A stretch of DNA of 64,000 nucleotides from the NCBI RefSeq assembly GCF_900107585.1, contig NZ_FNQM01000011.1:62001-126000 (forward strand). Reading direction: 5' to 3'. Source of the stretch: Rubrimonas cliftonensis (lineage in GTDB: Bacteria > Pseudomonadota > Alphaproteobacteria > Rhodobacterales > Rhodobacteraceae). Of the stretch, positions 22,075 through 30,825 are shown in pieces; the first letter of the stretch is position 1; the number at the start of each line of letters is the position of its first letter. Below the pieces are notes generated by a model. It was not told where the DNA came from. It did no database searches and saw only the letters and a program-made list of their open reading frames with translations. The position numbers and the translations under genes were made by a program.

Positions 22075-22453
22075 GGAAGCAGGCGCCATCCGGCGACTTA
22101 GCGCCGCCCGCCCATGCCGGCGCCACGACGTCCGCCCCATGCACCGAGACCTGGAGCCGGAACGTCTCTGTGCACAGCCCGAAGACGTGGTTCCCGCCGG
22201 TGACGAAGGCGGGCGTCGCGAGCGTCGCGGCGGCGAACCGCGCCGCGACGCGCCCCGGCGGGCAGCTTGCGCCGCTCAGGCCCGATGCGAGTGCGCCCAA
22301 ATTGTCTGGCGTGGCGCATGCCGAGAGCGTCGCCGCGCGGCGAGCCTCCATCATGATCGCCGCCTCGGCCAGCCTGACGAGTGCGCTCCCGGCCGGCGTC
22401 GGACCGGCCGTGGCGGACGCGACGGCGGCGACACAGGCGGCGCTTGCCGTCAC
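22067..22453 (-). CDS. Unknown protein inside the trp block
   Basis: A 128-residue open frame, not recognised. It begins with a GTG that forms a GTGA overlap with the lapA stop, and its own stop lies inside the ATGGATGA that starts trpF, so both ends are locked into the operon. The N-terminus MTASAACVAAVASATAG is hydrophobic and small-residue-rich but has no positive charge, so it is a weak export signal at best. Five Cys are present (7, 47, 64, 93, 125), which would suit a periplasmic protein with disulfides. Third-position GC is high like the neighbours. The overlaps make it likely to be real; function is unknown. Confidence 0.6.
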   Translation of the reverse strand: MTASAACVAAVASATAGPTPAGSALVRLAEAAIMMEARRAATLSACATPDNLGALASGLSGASCPPGRVAARFAAATLATPAFVTGGNHVFGLCTETFRLQVSVHGADVVAPAWAGGAKSPDGACFHG

Positions 22454-22797
22454 CGCGAGGTCAGCGCGATGATCTCGTCGTCCTCGTCGAGGTTCTGGTC
22501 GCGCTTCAACTTCGAGACCTCGCGCTTGAGTTCGCCGACCTCGCGCCGCGCCGCGGCGGCGCGCCGGCGCACCCGACCTTCGCGGATGTACTCGCGCGCC
22601 GCGCCCAGCACGAAGCCCAGCGCGCCGCAGGCCAGCGCGAGCACATAGAGCGGCAGGCCGAAGCGCGGCGAGGGCGGAAGCCCGTAGGCCGAGAAGTCAG
22701 GCGCCACGCCCACGTCGACCACATGCCGGTTCGCCACTGACAGGGCGATCACCACGATCGCGACGATGCCGATCAGCAGGTAGGTCAGGATGCGCAT
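22450..22797 (-). CDS. lapA: LapA domain (DUF1049) membrane protein
   Basis: A 115-residue inner-membrane protein with two helices, at about residues 4-22 and 48-70, followed by a charged coiled-coil tail (about 75-105) ending DEDDEIIAL. This is the layout of LapA/YciS, which in enterics is part of the system controlling LpxC degradation. Its place between ihfB and trpF is usual in alphaproteobacteria. The stop overlaps the GTG of the next gene. No LapB tetratricopeptide gene is adjacent, so the LPS role is uncertain here. Confidence 0.85.
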   Translation of the reverse strand: MRILTYLLIGIVAIVVIALSVANRHVVDVGVAPDFSAYGLPPSPRFGLPLYVLALACGALGFVLGAAREYIREGRVRRRAAAARREVGELKREVSKLKRDQNLDEDDEIIALTSR

Positions 22798-22915
22798 GGT
22801 CGTCTCCGGCTGGGCGCGGCGGCGGCGCGCCGACGTTGGGCTTTCGGTCCGCTAGCGTCACCATCGCGCCGGCCCCCGCCTCGCTGCAAGAGGGCGGGAC
22901 GCCGCGCAGGGCGCG

Positions 22916-23233
22916 TCACATCTCGTCGTCGTCCTCGTCTTCGTCGCCGGCGCGTCCGCCGTTCAGACGCTCGCGAAGCTCCTTGCCGGTCTTGAAGAAC
23001 GGCACGCGCTTCTCGGGGACATGGACGGCCTCGCCGGTGCGCGGGTTGCGGCCCATGCGCGCGTCACGGCTCTTGACCGAGAAAGCGCCGAAACCGCGCA
23101 ACTCGACCCGGTCGCCGCGCGAAAGCGCCCCCGCGATCTCGTCGAAGATCGTCGAAACGATACGCTCGACGTCCCTCTGGAACAGGTGCGGGTTCTCGTC
23201 GGCGATGCGCTGGATCAGCTCGGACTTGATCAT
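22916..23233 (-). CDS. ihfB: Integration host factor subunit beta
   Basis: A 105-residue HU/IHF-family DNA-bending protein. [17 protein letters not shown] at the start, [18 protein letters not shown] and the beta-arm [28 protein letters not shown] are diagnostic of the beta subunit. The tail is unusually acidic ([10 protein letters not shown]). The ATG at 23233 has a G-run 10 bases upstream; a GTG 9 bases further out is less typical. A TTGACG element lies about 70 bases upstream of the start, between sppA and ihfB, and may be a promoter. Confidence 0.95.
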   Translation of the reverse strand: MIKSELIQRIADENPHLFQRDVERIVSTIFDEIAGALSRGDRVELRGFGAFSVKSRDARMGRNPRTGEAVHVPEKRVPFFKTGKELRERLNGGRAGDEDEDDDEM

Positions 23234-23329
23234 CGCCGGCACCCCCCCCTAAATACCCGTGCTCACGCGCCGCCCCAATCGCGCCAAAGCACAGTCTCAC
23301 GCTGAAATTCGCGCGTCAACGCCAAGGGT

Positions 23330-24238
23330 TTATCGCAGGATGGCCATCAGCGCCGGCCCGGCGCCGAGTTCGGCCGCCGCCTTGCGCAGCCGCAGCCGCA
23401 GCGTCGCGCCGCCGAGCGGCCCGAGAAGGCCCTCGTCCTCGCGCTCGATCTCCACGCCGCGCACCGGCAGCGCGCGCGGCACGTCGCGCGCCGACTCCAG
23501 CCAGTCGCGCGCAGCCGGCTCGCCGCCGATGGCGTCGATCAGGCCCTCCGCCACCGCCTGACGGCCCGTGAACACGCGCCCGTCGCCCAGGCGGCGGGCG
23601 TCTTCGGGCGCGAGCCCGCGGCGGGCGGCCACGAGCGACAGGAACCAGTCGTAGCTGTCCTCGATCAGCGAGCGCTGCGCGGCCAGCGCCGCCGCGCTCG
23701 GTTCGCGGAAAGGCGATGGCTCCGCCTTCAGCGGGGCCGACGCGACGCGGGCCACGTCCACGCCGAGCGTGTCGAGCAGCCCTTCGACGTTGGGAAACTC
23801 GGCGATGACGCCGATGGAGCCGGTGACGGTGCCGCCGCGCGCGATGACATGGTCCGCCGCGATCGCCGCGATGTAGCCCCCCGAGGCGGCGACCTCGCCC
23901 AGCACGGCCACAAGCGGCTTCGCCTCGCTGACGGCGCGCAGCGCCTCGTGCAGCGCCTCGGAACCGGCCACCGAGCCGCCTGGGCTGTTGATTCGCAGGA
24001 TGACGGCGCGCACGTCCTCGTCGCGGGCGAGCTCGCGCAGGGTGGCGTCGCGCTCGGGGTCGTCGAAGATCGCCCCCGTCACGTCGAAGCGTGCGACATA
24101 GGGGCCGGTCGGCGCCGCCCGCCAGACCGCGGCGCCCACGGCCGCGAGCACCGCCACGATGGCGACGATCCGCCAGAAGCCGAGCCGCCGGCGCAGGCGC
24201 CGGCGTTCGATGACGGCGTCGGGGTCGAGTTCACTCAT
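23330..24238 (-). CDS. sppA: Signal peptide peptidase SppA, 36 kDa type
   Basis: A 302-residue membrane-anchored serine protease that degrades cleaved signal peptides. One membrane helix spans about residues 20-40. The Ser/Lys dyad is visible: Ser119 in EVAASGGYIAA and Lys171 in APLKAEPSPFR. INSPGGSVAGSE near 84 is the clp-like oxyanion region. It lies between rpsA and ihfB, 38 bases after rpsA, and is probably transcribed with it. Confidence 0.94.
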   Translation of the reverse strand: MSELDPDAVIERRRLRRRLGFWRIVAIVAVLAAVGAAVWRAAPTGPYVARFDVTGAIFDDPERDATLRELARDEDVRAVILRINSPGGSVAGSEALHEALRAVSEAKPLVAVLGEVAASGGYIAAIAADHVIARGGTVTGSIGVIAEFPNVEGLLDTLGVDVARVASAPLKAEPSPFREPSAAALAAQRSLIEDSYDWFLSLVAARRGLAPEDARRLGDGRVFTGRQAVAEGLIDAIGGEPAARDWLESARDVPRALPVRGVEIEREDEGLLGPLGGATLRLRLRKAAAELGAGPALMAILR

Positions 24239-24276
24239 CGCGCATCCCGCCCCGCGCCAGCGTCGTGGTCAGGGCC

Positions 24277-25983
24277 TCAGTTGCCCTGACGCTCCTTCAG
24301 CGCCGCGCCGAGGATGTCGCCCAGCGACGCGCCGCTGTCCGACGAGCCGTACTGCGCGACGGCCTCCTTCTCCTCGGCGATCTGGAGCGCCTTGACGGAG
24401 AGGCCCACGCGGCGGGCGGCCTTGTCCACGTTCAGCACGCGGGCGTCCAGCTTGTCGCCCAGCGAGAATCGCTCCGGGCGCTGGTCGGCGCGGTCGCGAC
24501 CCAGGTCCGAACGGCGGATGAAGCCCTTCATGCCCTCGACCTCGACCTCCACGCCGCCCTCCTCGACCGCCGTGACGGTCGCGGTGACGACGGCGTTCTT
24601 GCGCAGCCCGCCGGCCGGCGTAGCCGCCGCGCCGCCCGCCGAGGCGCCGGCGCCGCCGTCCTCGAGCTGCTTGACGCCGAGCGAGATGCGCTCCTTCTCG
24701 ACGTCGACGTCGAGAACCTGCGCCTTCACCATGTCGCCCTTCTTGTAGTCCTGGATCGCCTCCTCGCCGGCGCGGCGCCAGTCGAGATCCGACAGGTGCA
24801 CCATGCCGTCGATGTCGCCGTCCAGCCCGATGAAGAGGCCGAACTCGGTGATGTTCTTGACCTCGCCCTCAACCAAGGCGCCGGCGGGGTGGGTCTCGGC
24901 GAAGACCTCCCACGGGTTGCGCAGGCACTGCTTGAGGCCGAGCGAGACGCGGCGCTTCTGGCTGTCCACGTCCAGCACCATCACCTCGACCTCCTGGGAG
25001 GTGGAGACGATCTTGCCGGGGTGGACGTTCTTCTTGGTCCAGCTCATCTCGGAGACGTGGACGAGGCCCTCGACGCCGGCCTCAAGCTCAACGAAGGCGC
25101 CGTAGTCGGTGATGTTGGTGACGCGGCCGGTCCACTTGCTGCCCATCGGGTACTTGGCGGCGACGCCGTCCCACGGGTCGGACATCAGCTGCTTCATGCC
25201 GAGGCTGATGCGCTGGGTGTCCTTGTTGACCTTCACCACCTGGACCTTGACGGTCTCGCCGATGTTCAGGATCTCGGACGGGTGGTTGACGCGGCGCCAC
25301 GCCATGTCGGTGACGTGCAGCAGGCCGTCGACGCCGCCGAGGTCCACGAACGCGCCGTAATCGGTGATGTTCTTCACCACGCCGTCGATGATGTCGCCCT
25401 CGGCCAGCTTGCCGACGATCTCGGCGCGCTGCTCGGCGCGGCTCTCCTCAAGCACGGCGCGGCGCGACACGACGATGTTGCCGCGGCGGCGGTCCATCTT
25501 GAGGATCTGGAACGGCTGCGGAATGCCCATCAGCGGGCCGACGTCGCGCACCGGGCGCACGTCGACCTGGGAGCCGGGCAGGAACGCCACGGCGCCGCCG
25601 AGATCGACGGTGAAGCCGCCCTTCACGCGCCCGAATATCTGTCCCTCGACGCGCTCCTGCTTGTCGTTGGCGGCCTCGAGACGATCCCAGGCCTCCTCGC
25701 GGCGGGCCTTCTCACGGCTGAGCACGGCCTCGCCGCGCGCGTTCTCGACACGGTCGAGATAGACTTCGACCTCGTCGCCCACCGCGAGGTCGGCGCCGTG
25801 GCCCGGTCGCGCGAACTCCTTGAGTTCGATGCGCCCTTCCATCTTGTAGCCAATGTCGACGATGGCCTGGCCGTTCTCGATCGCGAGCACGCGGCCCTTG
25901 ACCACGGCCCCTTCCTCAAGCGTGTCGAGCGTGAAGCTCTCGTTGAGAAGCGCCTCGAATTCCTCCATGGAGGTCTGCGGCAT
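24277..25983 (-). CDS. rpsA: 30S ribosomal protein S1
   Basis: A 568-residue protein with six S1 RNA-binding repeats, recognisable by repeated VKNITDYGAFVDLGGVDGLLHVTDMAW-like units. It delivers mRNA to the 30S subunit. The start MPQTSMEEFEALLNESF is typical of the alphaproteobacterial family. The ATG at 25983 follows ACGGAGAA. It lies 95 bases downstream of cmk, the near-universal cmk-rpsA pairing. Confidence 0.98.
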   Translation of the reverse strand: MPQTSMEEFEALLNESFTLDTLEEGAVVKGRVLAIENGQAIVDIGYKMEGRIELKEFARPGHGADLAVGDEVEVYLDRVENARGEAVLSREKARREEAWDRLEAANDKQERVEGQIFGRVKGGFTVDLGGAVAFLPGSQVDVRPVRDVGPLMGIPQPFQILKMDRRRGNIVVSRRAVLEESRAEQRAEIVGKLAEGDIIDGVVKNITDYGAFVDLGGVDGLLHVTDMAWRRVNHPSEILNIGETVKVQVVKVNKDTQRISLGMKQLMSDPWDGVAAKYPMGSKWTGRVTNITDYGAFVELEAGVEGLVHVSEMSWTKKNVHPGKIVSTSQEVEVMVLDVDSQKRRVSLGLKQCLRNPWEVFAETHPAGALVEGEVKNITEFGLFIGLDGDIDGMVHLSDLDWRRAGEEAIQDYKKGDMVKAQVLDVDVEKERISLGVKQLEDGGAGASAGGAAATPAGGLRKNAVVTATVTAVEEGGVEVEVEGMKGFIRRSDLGRDRADQRPERFSLGDKLDARVLNVDKAARRVGLSVKALQIAEEKEAVAQYGSSDSGASLGDILGAALKERQGN

Positions 25984-26078
25984 AGATGAGTTCTCCGTTT
26001 TGTTGACCGGCCTGCCGGTTGTCTCCGGCGGTCTTGGCTGGCGTTGATTTCATGACGACGCGCCGCGCCGCCCGGGGT

Positions 26079-26708
26079 TCAGCCCCCGGATCGGCGCAGC
26101 GCCTCGTCGATCCTGGCCGCGGCTTCCGCGACTGCGGCGTCTATACTGAGATCGGTGGTGTCGAGCAAGTATGCGTCCGCCGCCGGCTTCATCGGGGCCG
26201 CCGCGCGCTCCGCATCGCGCTTGTCGCGCTCGATGAGCTGCTGCAGCACCTCGGCGGGGTCGGTCCCCAGCTCCGCCGCGCGGCGCGCCGCCCGCGCCTC
26301 GGGCGAGGCGGTGACGTAGATCTTCACGTTCGCGTCGGGCCGCACGACCGTTCCGATGTCGCGCCCGTCCAGCACCGCCCCGCCCTTCCTGTGAGAGAAG
26401 TCGCGCTGGAACTCGAGCAGCGCCCTGCGCACCGCGGGCACGCCGGCGATCCGCGACGCGCCGGACCCGGCCCGCTCGCTGCGCAGGTCCGCATGGGACA
26501 TGTCCTCTTCCGTCAGGAAGCGCGCGACCCGCGACGCCGCGCCGGCGTCGTCGAGATCCTCGTCGTCCTCCAGCATCTTGGCCGCCACCGCGCGATAGAG
26601 CGCCCCGGTGTCGAGATGCGCGAAGCCGAACTGCTTCGCGACCGCCTTCGAGATCGTGCCCTTGCCGGCGGCGGCCGGTCCGTCGATCGCCACGCAGAAT
26701 TCCATCAC
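26079..26708 (-). CDS. cmk: Cytidylate kinase
   Basis: A 209-residue kinase that phosphorylates CMP and dCMP. The P-loop GPAAAGKGT is at residues 10-18; [16 protein letters not shown] and [10 protein letters not shown] bind the nucleotide monophosphate. It starts with an ATGA overlap on the aroA stop, showing translational coupling within aroA-cmk-rpsA. Confidence 0.97.
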   Translation of the reverse strand: MMEFCVAIDGPAAAGKGTISKAVAKQFGFAHLDTGALYRAVAAKMLEDDEDLDDAGAASRVARFLTEEDMSHADLRSERAGSGASRIAGVPAVRRALLEFQRDFSHRKGGAVLDGRDIGTVVRPDANVKIYVTASPEARAARRAAELGTDPAEVLQQLIERDKRDAERAAAPMKPAADAYLLDTTDLSIDAAVAEAAARIDEALRRSGG

Positions 26709-28054
26709 GCGCCCTCCCGGCCGAACCGGGCCCCAAGCCCGGTCATCAGCGCCTCGAAACCGGGGAAGCTTGTGGCGATCGGGCTGGCGTCGTCCACCGT
26801 CACGCCGTCGCGGGCCGCGAGGCCCATCACCAGATTGGCCATGGCGATGCGGTGGTCGAGCCGCGAGGCGACCGTCGCCCCGCCAGCCACGCCGTCGGCG
26901 CCGCGGCCATGGACGATCAGCGTGTCGGCGTCCTCCTGCACCTTCACGCCGCAGGCCTCCAGCGCGCGGGCCATCGCGTCGATGCGGTCGCTCTCCTTCA
27001 CGCGCAGCTCCGCCACGCCGCGCATGACGGTCGGCCCCTCGGCGAAGGCGGCGACGACGGCGAGCACCGGGTATTCGTCGATCATGCTCGGCGCCCGGTC
27101 CGGCGGCGTCTCGACGCCCTTCAGCGCGGAGAAGCGGGCGCGCAGGTCGGCGACCGGTTCGCCGCCCTCCTCGCGCAGGTTCTCGAAGGTCAGATCCGCG
27201 CCCATCTCGCGCAGCGTGTGGTAGAGCCCGGCGCGGGTGGGGTTCAGGCAGATCGACGGCGCCAGCACGTCCGAGCCCTCCACGATCAGCGCGGCGCAGA
27301 CCGGGAAGGCCGCCGAGGACGGGTCGCGCGGGGCGGCGACCGTCTGCGCCCGCAGCTCGGGCTGGCCGACAAGGCGGATCACGCGGCCATCCTTCGTCTC
27401 CTCCACCGAGACCTCGGCGCCGAAGCCGCGCAGCATCCGTTCGGTGTGGTCGCGCGTCGGCTCCGGCTCGATGATCGTGGTGACGCCCGGCGCGTTGAGG
27501 CCCGCCAGCAGCATCGCCGACTTCACCTGCGCCGAGGCGACCCGCAGCCGATGCTCCACCGGGCCGGGATTGGCGGCGCCCATCAGGGTCAGCGGCAGCC
27601 GCCCGCCGCTGCGGCCGCAGGCCTGCGCCCCGAACTCCGCCAGCGGCTCGGTGACGCGCCCCATCGGCCGCCCGCGCAGCGAGGCGTCGCCGGTGAAGGT
27701 CGCCGCGATCGGCGTCGTCGCCATGGCGCCCATGATCAACCGGACGCCGGTGCCGGAGTTGCCGCAGTCGATGACGTTCTCGGGCTCGGAGAAGCCGCCG
27801 ACGCCCACGCCGCGGATGCGCCAGGCGCCGGACCCGGTGCGCTCGACGTCGGCGCCGAAGGACCGCATCGCGGCGGCGGTGTTCAGCACGTCCTCGCCTT
27901 CGAGCAGGCCCGTCACCCTGGTCTCGCCGATGCTGAGCGCGCCGAAGATCAGCGCGCGGTGGGACACCGACTTGTCGCCGGGCGTGACGGCCTCGCCTCT
28001 CAGCGGGCCTGACTTCAGGGCGGTCACGCGGTCGGCGGCGGCATGGGAGGACAT
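26705..28054 (-). CDS. aroA: 3-phosphoshikimate 1-carboxyvinyltransferase (EPSP synthase)
   Basis: A 449-residue enzyme of the shikimate pathway that joins shikimate-3-phosphate and [19 protein letters not shown] near residue 25, [30 protein letters not shown] near 100 and RVKESDR near 350 mark the active site. LLAGLNAPG and the GNAGTxxR-like region reading GNSGTGVR suggest the class II (Ser-type) lineage found in some alphaproteobacteria. Gene order aroA-cmk-rpsA is conserved. Confidence 0.96.
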   Translation of the reverse strand: MSSHAAADRVTALKSGPLRGEAVTPGDKSVSHRALIFGALSIGETRVTGLLEGEDVLNTAAAMRSFGADVERTGSGAWRIRGVGVGGFSEPENVIDCGNSGTGVRLIMGAMATTPIAATFTGDASLRGRPMGRVTEPLAEFGAQACGRSGGRLPLTLMGAANPGPVEHRLRVASAQVKSAMLLAGLNAPGVTTIIEPEPTRDHTERMLRGFGAEVSVEETKDGRVIRLVGQPELRAQTVAAPRDPSSAAFPVCAALIVEGSDVLAPSICLNPTRAGLYHTLREMGADLTFENLREEGGEPVADLRARFSALKGVETPPDRAPSMIDEYPVLAVVAAFAEGPTVMRGVAELRVKESDRIDAMARALEACGVKVQEDADTLIVHGRGADGVAGGATVASRLDHRIAMANLVMGLAARDGVTVDDASPIATSFPGFEALMTGLGARFGREGA

Positions 28055-28112
28055 GTTGGGCTCCGGCGGCGGCCCGCCGAAGAAACGCTCCGGCGGTGAG
28101 GACGCGCGCCTC

Positions 28113-28247
28113 TTACGCGCCCGGCGCGCCGCTGTCGACCGCCGCGCCGTGGCCAGCGGCGCGCGGTGCGAAGCGGGGCCGACCGCAGGGCCGCAGCGTG
28201 GCGAACACGACCACGGCGAACCACATCAGCTTCACGGCGACAGACAT
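28113..28247 (-). CDS. Possible 44-residue membrane peptide
   Basis: A weak candidate in the 260-base gap between trmB and aroA. The frame starts [19 protein letters not shown], which would make one short membrane segment, then continues with a basic, Ala/Gly-rich tail. No clear ribosome binding site precedes the ATG at 28247 and the tail looks like chance translation of GC-rich DNA. Homologous peptides at the same place in related genomes would be needed to accept it. Confidence 0.2.
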   Translation of the reverse strand: MSVAVKLMWFAVVVFATLRPCGRPRFAPRAAGHGAAVDSGAPGA

Positions 28248-28294
28248 CCCGACATCCCGCGACAATTCGTCCACCGGCCAAGATAGCGCGCGCC

Positions 28295-28316
28295 CCCGCC
28301 GGTCAAGGCCGGCGGG
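28295..28316 (-). terminator. Hairpin just after trmB
   Basis: An 8-base perfect stem (CCCGCCGG with CCGGCGGG) around a 6-base loop lies directly after the trmB stop codon at 28318. No T-run follows on the minus strand, so it is a terminator-like or RNA-stabilising hairpin rather than a classical intrinsic terminator. Confidence 0.4.
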
Positions 28317-28317
28317 C

Positions 28318-29031
28318 CTAGCGCGGCTTGCGCGCGAAGCGGAGATAGCGCGGCGCACGCCCTTCCCGCAGCGCCTTGGCCTCGTATCGCGTGCCCGGCC
28401 AGCCGTCCCACGGCGCGGCGTCGTCGGAGAGCGGCTCGAAATCCGCGCGGCCCGCCATGACCTTGCGCACATGGCGCATGTAGTCCGCCACGTCGGTCGC
28501 GATCCGCAGCTCGGCGCCGCGGGCCATGATCGGGCTCAGCAGGTCGAGGTTGTCGTCGTTGACGAAGCGGCGCGGCGCATGGCGGCGCTTGGGCCAGGGG
28601 TCGGGATAAAGCAGATAGACCCTGCCCACCGCGCTTTCGGGCAGCATGTCGAAGAGAAAGCGTGCATCGTCGGCGTGGACCCGCACATTGTCGAGCCGGT
28701 CGGCCTCAAGGCCGGAGAGAAACGCCGCGACGCCGTTGAGGAAGGGCTCGCAGCCGATGAAGCCGACGTCGCGATGCGCCGCCGCAAGGCTCAGCAGATG
28801 CTCGCCGGCGCCGAAGCCGATCTCCATCCAGAGCGCGCGCCTGCCCGGAAACAGCGCCTCGGGCGCGATCATCGCGCCCTCCTCAAGCCCCGCGTCCGGC
28901 GCGAGGCCGGAGAGGCGGCCGTCGATCAGCGCGGCCCGGTTCGGCCGCAGGCGCTTGCCGCGCCGGCGGCCGTAGAAGTTCACCCACCGCGCGCCGTCCT
29001 CGCGAAGATGCTCGGCCATGCGCTTCTCCAA
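28318..29031 (-). CDS. trmB: tRNA (guanine-N7)-methyltransferase
   Basis: A 237-residue SAM-dependent enzyme that makes m7G46 in tRNA. The SAM-binding GFGAGEHLL lies near residue 72, the PDPWPKRRHAPRRFVNDDNLDLL stretch near 145 is the TrmB signature. It follows metK by 41 bases on the same strand, so supply of SAM and its use are encoded together. The first ATG gives MEKRMAEHL; the second Met four codons in is also possible. Confidence 0.96.
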   Translation of the reverse strand: MEKRMAEHLREDGARWVNFYGRRRGKRLRPNRAALIDGRLSGLAPDAGLEEGAMIAPEALFPGRRALWMEIGFGAGEHLLSLAAAHRDVGFIGCEPFLNGVAAFLSGLEADRLDNVRVHADDARFLFDMLPESAVGRVYLLYPDPWPKRRHAPRRFVNDDNLDLLSPIMARGAELRIATDVADYMRHVRKVMAGRADFEPLSDDAAPWDGWPGTRYEAKALREGRAPRYLRFARKPR

Positions 29032-29072
29032 CGCCGCCGCGCCGGCCCCGGAGAGCGGCGCGGCGCGAAGCC

Positions 29073-30248
29073 TCAGACCGCGGCCTTCAACGCGTCGACG
29101 AGGTCGGTCTTCTCCCAGGAAAAGCCGCCATCCGCCTCCGGCGCCCGGCCGAAATGGCCGTAGGCGGCGGTGCGGCGATAGATCGGGCGGTTCAGCCCGA
29201 GATGGGTGCGGATGCCGCGCGGCGTGAGCGACATCGAGGCTCGGATCGCCTTCTCCACGACGTCCTCGGCGACTTCGCCGGTGCCGTGCATGTCGACATA
29301 GACCGAGAGCGGCTCAGCGACCCCGATGGCGTAGCTGAGCTGGATGGTGCACTTCTCCGCCATGCCGGCCGCCACGACGTTCTTCGCGAGGTAGCGCGCG
29401 GCGTAGGCGGCCGAGCGGTCGACCTTGGTCGGATCCTTGCCGGAAAACGCGCCGCCGCCATGGGGCGCGGCGCCGCCATAGGTGTCGACGATGATCTTGC
29501 GGCCGGTGAGCCCGGCGTCGCCGTCGGGCCCGCCGATCACGAAGCGCCCGGTCGGGTTGACGTGCCAGGCGGTCCTGGCGTCGATCCAGCCGTCGGGCAG
29601 GGCCTTGCGGATGTAGGGCTCGGCGACGGCGCGCACGTCCTCGGAGGTCATGTCCTCCTTGAGGTGCTGGGTCGAGAGCACGATGGTGTGGGCGCGGACC
29701 GGCTTGCCGCCGCGATACTCCACCGTCATCTGGCTCTTGGCGTCGGGGCCGAGATAGGGCTCGGCGCCGGAGTGGCGCGCCTCCGACAGCAGCTTCAGAA
29801 TCTTGTGGCTGTAGAAGATCGGCGCGGGCATGAGTTCGGGGGTCTCGTTCGTCGCGAAGCCGAACATGATCCCCTGGTCGCCGGCGCCCTCGTCCTTGTT
29901 GTCAGAGGCGTCCACGCCCTGCGCGATGTCGGCCGACTGCTCGTGGACGAGGCACTCGATCTTGGCGGTGCGGAAGTGGAAGCCCTTCTGCTGGTAGCCG
30001 ATGTCGCGAATAACCTCGCGCGCGACGCCGGCGATCTCTTCGGGCGACACGGCGTTCTCTTCGCTGATCTTCACTTCGCCCATCAGAACCACGGTGTTCG
30101 TTGTCGCGGCGGTCTCGATAGCGACGCGCGCCTCTGGCTCACGGCCGATGATCAGGTCGACCACTGCATCCGAGATCTGGTCGCACACCTTGTCGGGGTG
30201 CCCCTCGGATACGGATTCCGACGTGAAGAGATAGTCCTGTCGCGCCAT
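29073..30248 (-). CDS. metK: S-adenosylmethionine synthase
   Basis: A 391-residue enzyme making SAM from methionine and ATP. Key motifs are intact: [17 protein letters not shown] near the start, [18 protein letters not shown] near residue 125 and [23 protein letters not shown] near 255. It is preceded by a recognisable promoter. The untranslated leader is only about 40 bases and no SAM/SAH riboswitch core could be found in it. Confidence 0.98.
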   Translation of the reverse strand: MARQDYLFTSESVSEGHPDKVCDQISDAVVDLIIGREPEARVAIETAATTNTVVLMGEVKISEENAVSPEEIAGVAREVIRDIGYQQKGFHFRTAKIECLVHEQSADIAQGVDASDNKDEGAGDQGIMFGFATNETPELMPAPIFYSHKILKLLSEARHSGAEPYLGPDAKSQMTVEYRGGKPVRAHTIVLSTQHLKEDMTSEDVRAVAEPYIRKALPDGWIDARTAWHVNPTGRFVIGGPDGDAGLTGRKIIVDTYGGAAPHGGGAFSGKDPTKVDRSAAYAARYLAKNVVAAGMAEKCTIQLSYAIGVAEPLSVYVDMHGTGEVAEDVVEKAIRASMSLTPRGIRTHLGLNRPIYRRTAAYGHFGRAPEADGGFSWEKTDLVDALKAAV

Positions 30249-30296
30249 GATGCGGCCCCTCGGATTTAGCTGGCGCCGTCGCCGCGCCGACTATGC

Positions 30297-30325
30297 CCTC
30301 TATGCGCGGGGCGTCCCACGGTCAA
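30297..30325 (-). promoter_or_regulatory. Predicted metK promoter
   Basis: On the minus strand TTGACC (30320-30325) and TAGAGG (30297-30302) are separated by 17 bases, in the gap between the XRE regulator and metK. The predicted start of transcription, near 30290, leaves a leader of about 41 bases. Confidence 0.5.
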
Positions 30326-30352
30326 CAGGGGCAGGGGCCCGCCGGAGGGGGT

Positions 30353-30745
30353 TCAGGCGGCCTCCGAGCTCAGCGCGGCGAGCAGGTCCACGATCCGGCG
30401 GCGCGTGTTCGCGCTCGAGATCCGGCTGAACGCGAGGTGGAGTTGGACGCCCTCCGGGGTCGACAGCATCGCGAGCGCCACCTTGCTTGCCTCATCGTCG
30501 GCGTCGAGCCCGGCGGCGCCGTTCAGCCCCTCGAAGAAGAACTCCACGGGGCTCTGGAGCGCCGCGGCGAGCTGGTAGAGGCGGCTCGCGCCGACGCGAT
30601 TCTGCCCCTTCTCGTATTTCTGGATCTGCTGGAAAGTCACGCCGATTCGCGCGGCGAGCGCCTCCTGGCTCACGCCAAGCATCGTCCGGCGCAGTCGCAG
30701 CCGGGCGGCGACATGCATGTCAATCTGGTCAGGCGTACGGGACAC
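30353..30745 (-). CDS. XRE-family helix-turn-helix regulator
   Basis: A 130-residue DNA-binding protein. The helix-turn-helix spans about residues 14-68 (RLRLRRTMLGVSQEALAARIGVTFQQIQKYEKGQNRVGASRLYQLA), followed by a helical C-terminal part. The pattern is that of the regulator found between lnt and metK throughout Rhodobacterales. A GTG at 30745 with GGAG nine bases upstream is chosen over an upstream ATG that would add an atypical N-terminus. Targets are unknown; control of metK or of methionine use is a guess from position only. Confidence 0.88.
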   Translation of the reverse strand: MSRTPDQIDMHVAARLRLRRTMLGVSQEALAARIGVTFQQIQKYEKGQNRVGASRLYQLAAALQSPVEFFFEGLNGAAGLDADDEASKVALAMLSTPEGVQLHLAFSRISSANTRRRIVDLLAALSSEAA

Positions 30746-30825
30746 GGCGAACACTCCACTCTGCACACGCCGACAGTGCATCCAGCTTTTACGAAAAAAA
30801 ACATATAATGCAGTGTGTTAATCAA

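Noticed and set aside
30249-30352. SAM/SAH riboswitch ahead of metK
   Set aside because: This riboswitch class is known ahead of metK in Rhodobacterales, so the leader was read with care. Neither the CACAACGGCTTCC-type core nor a GGAGCA pairing partner is present; the leader is only about 40 bases.
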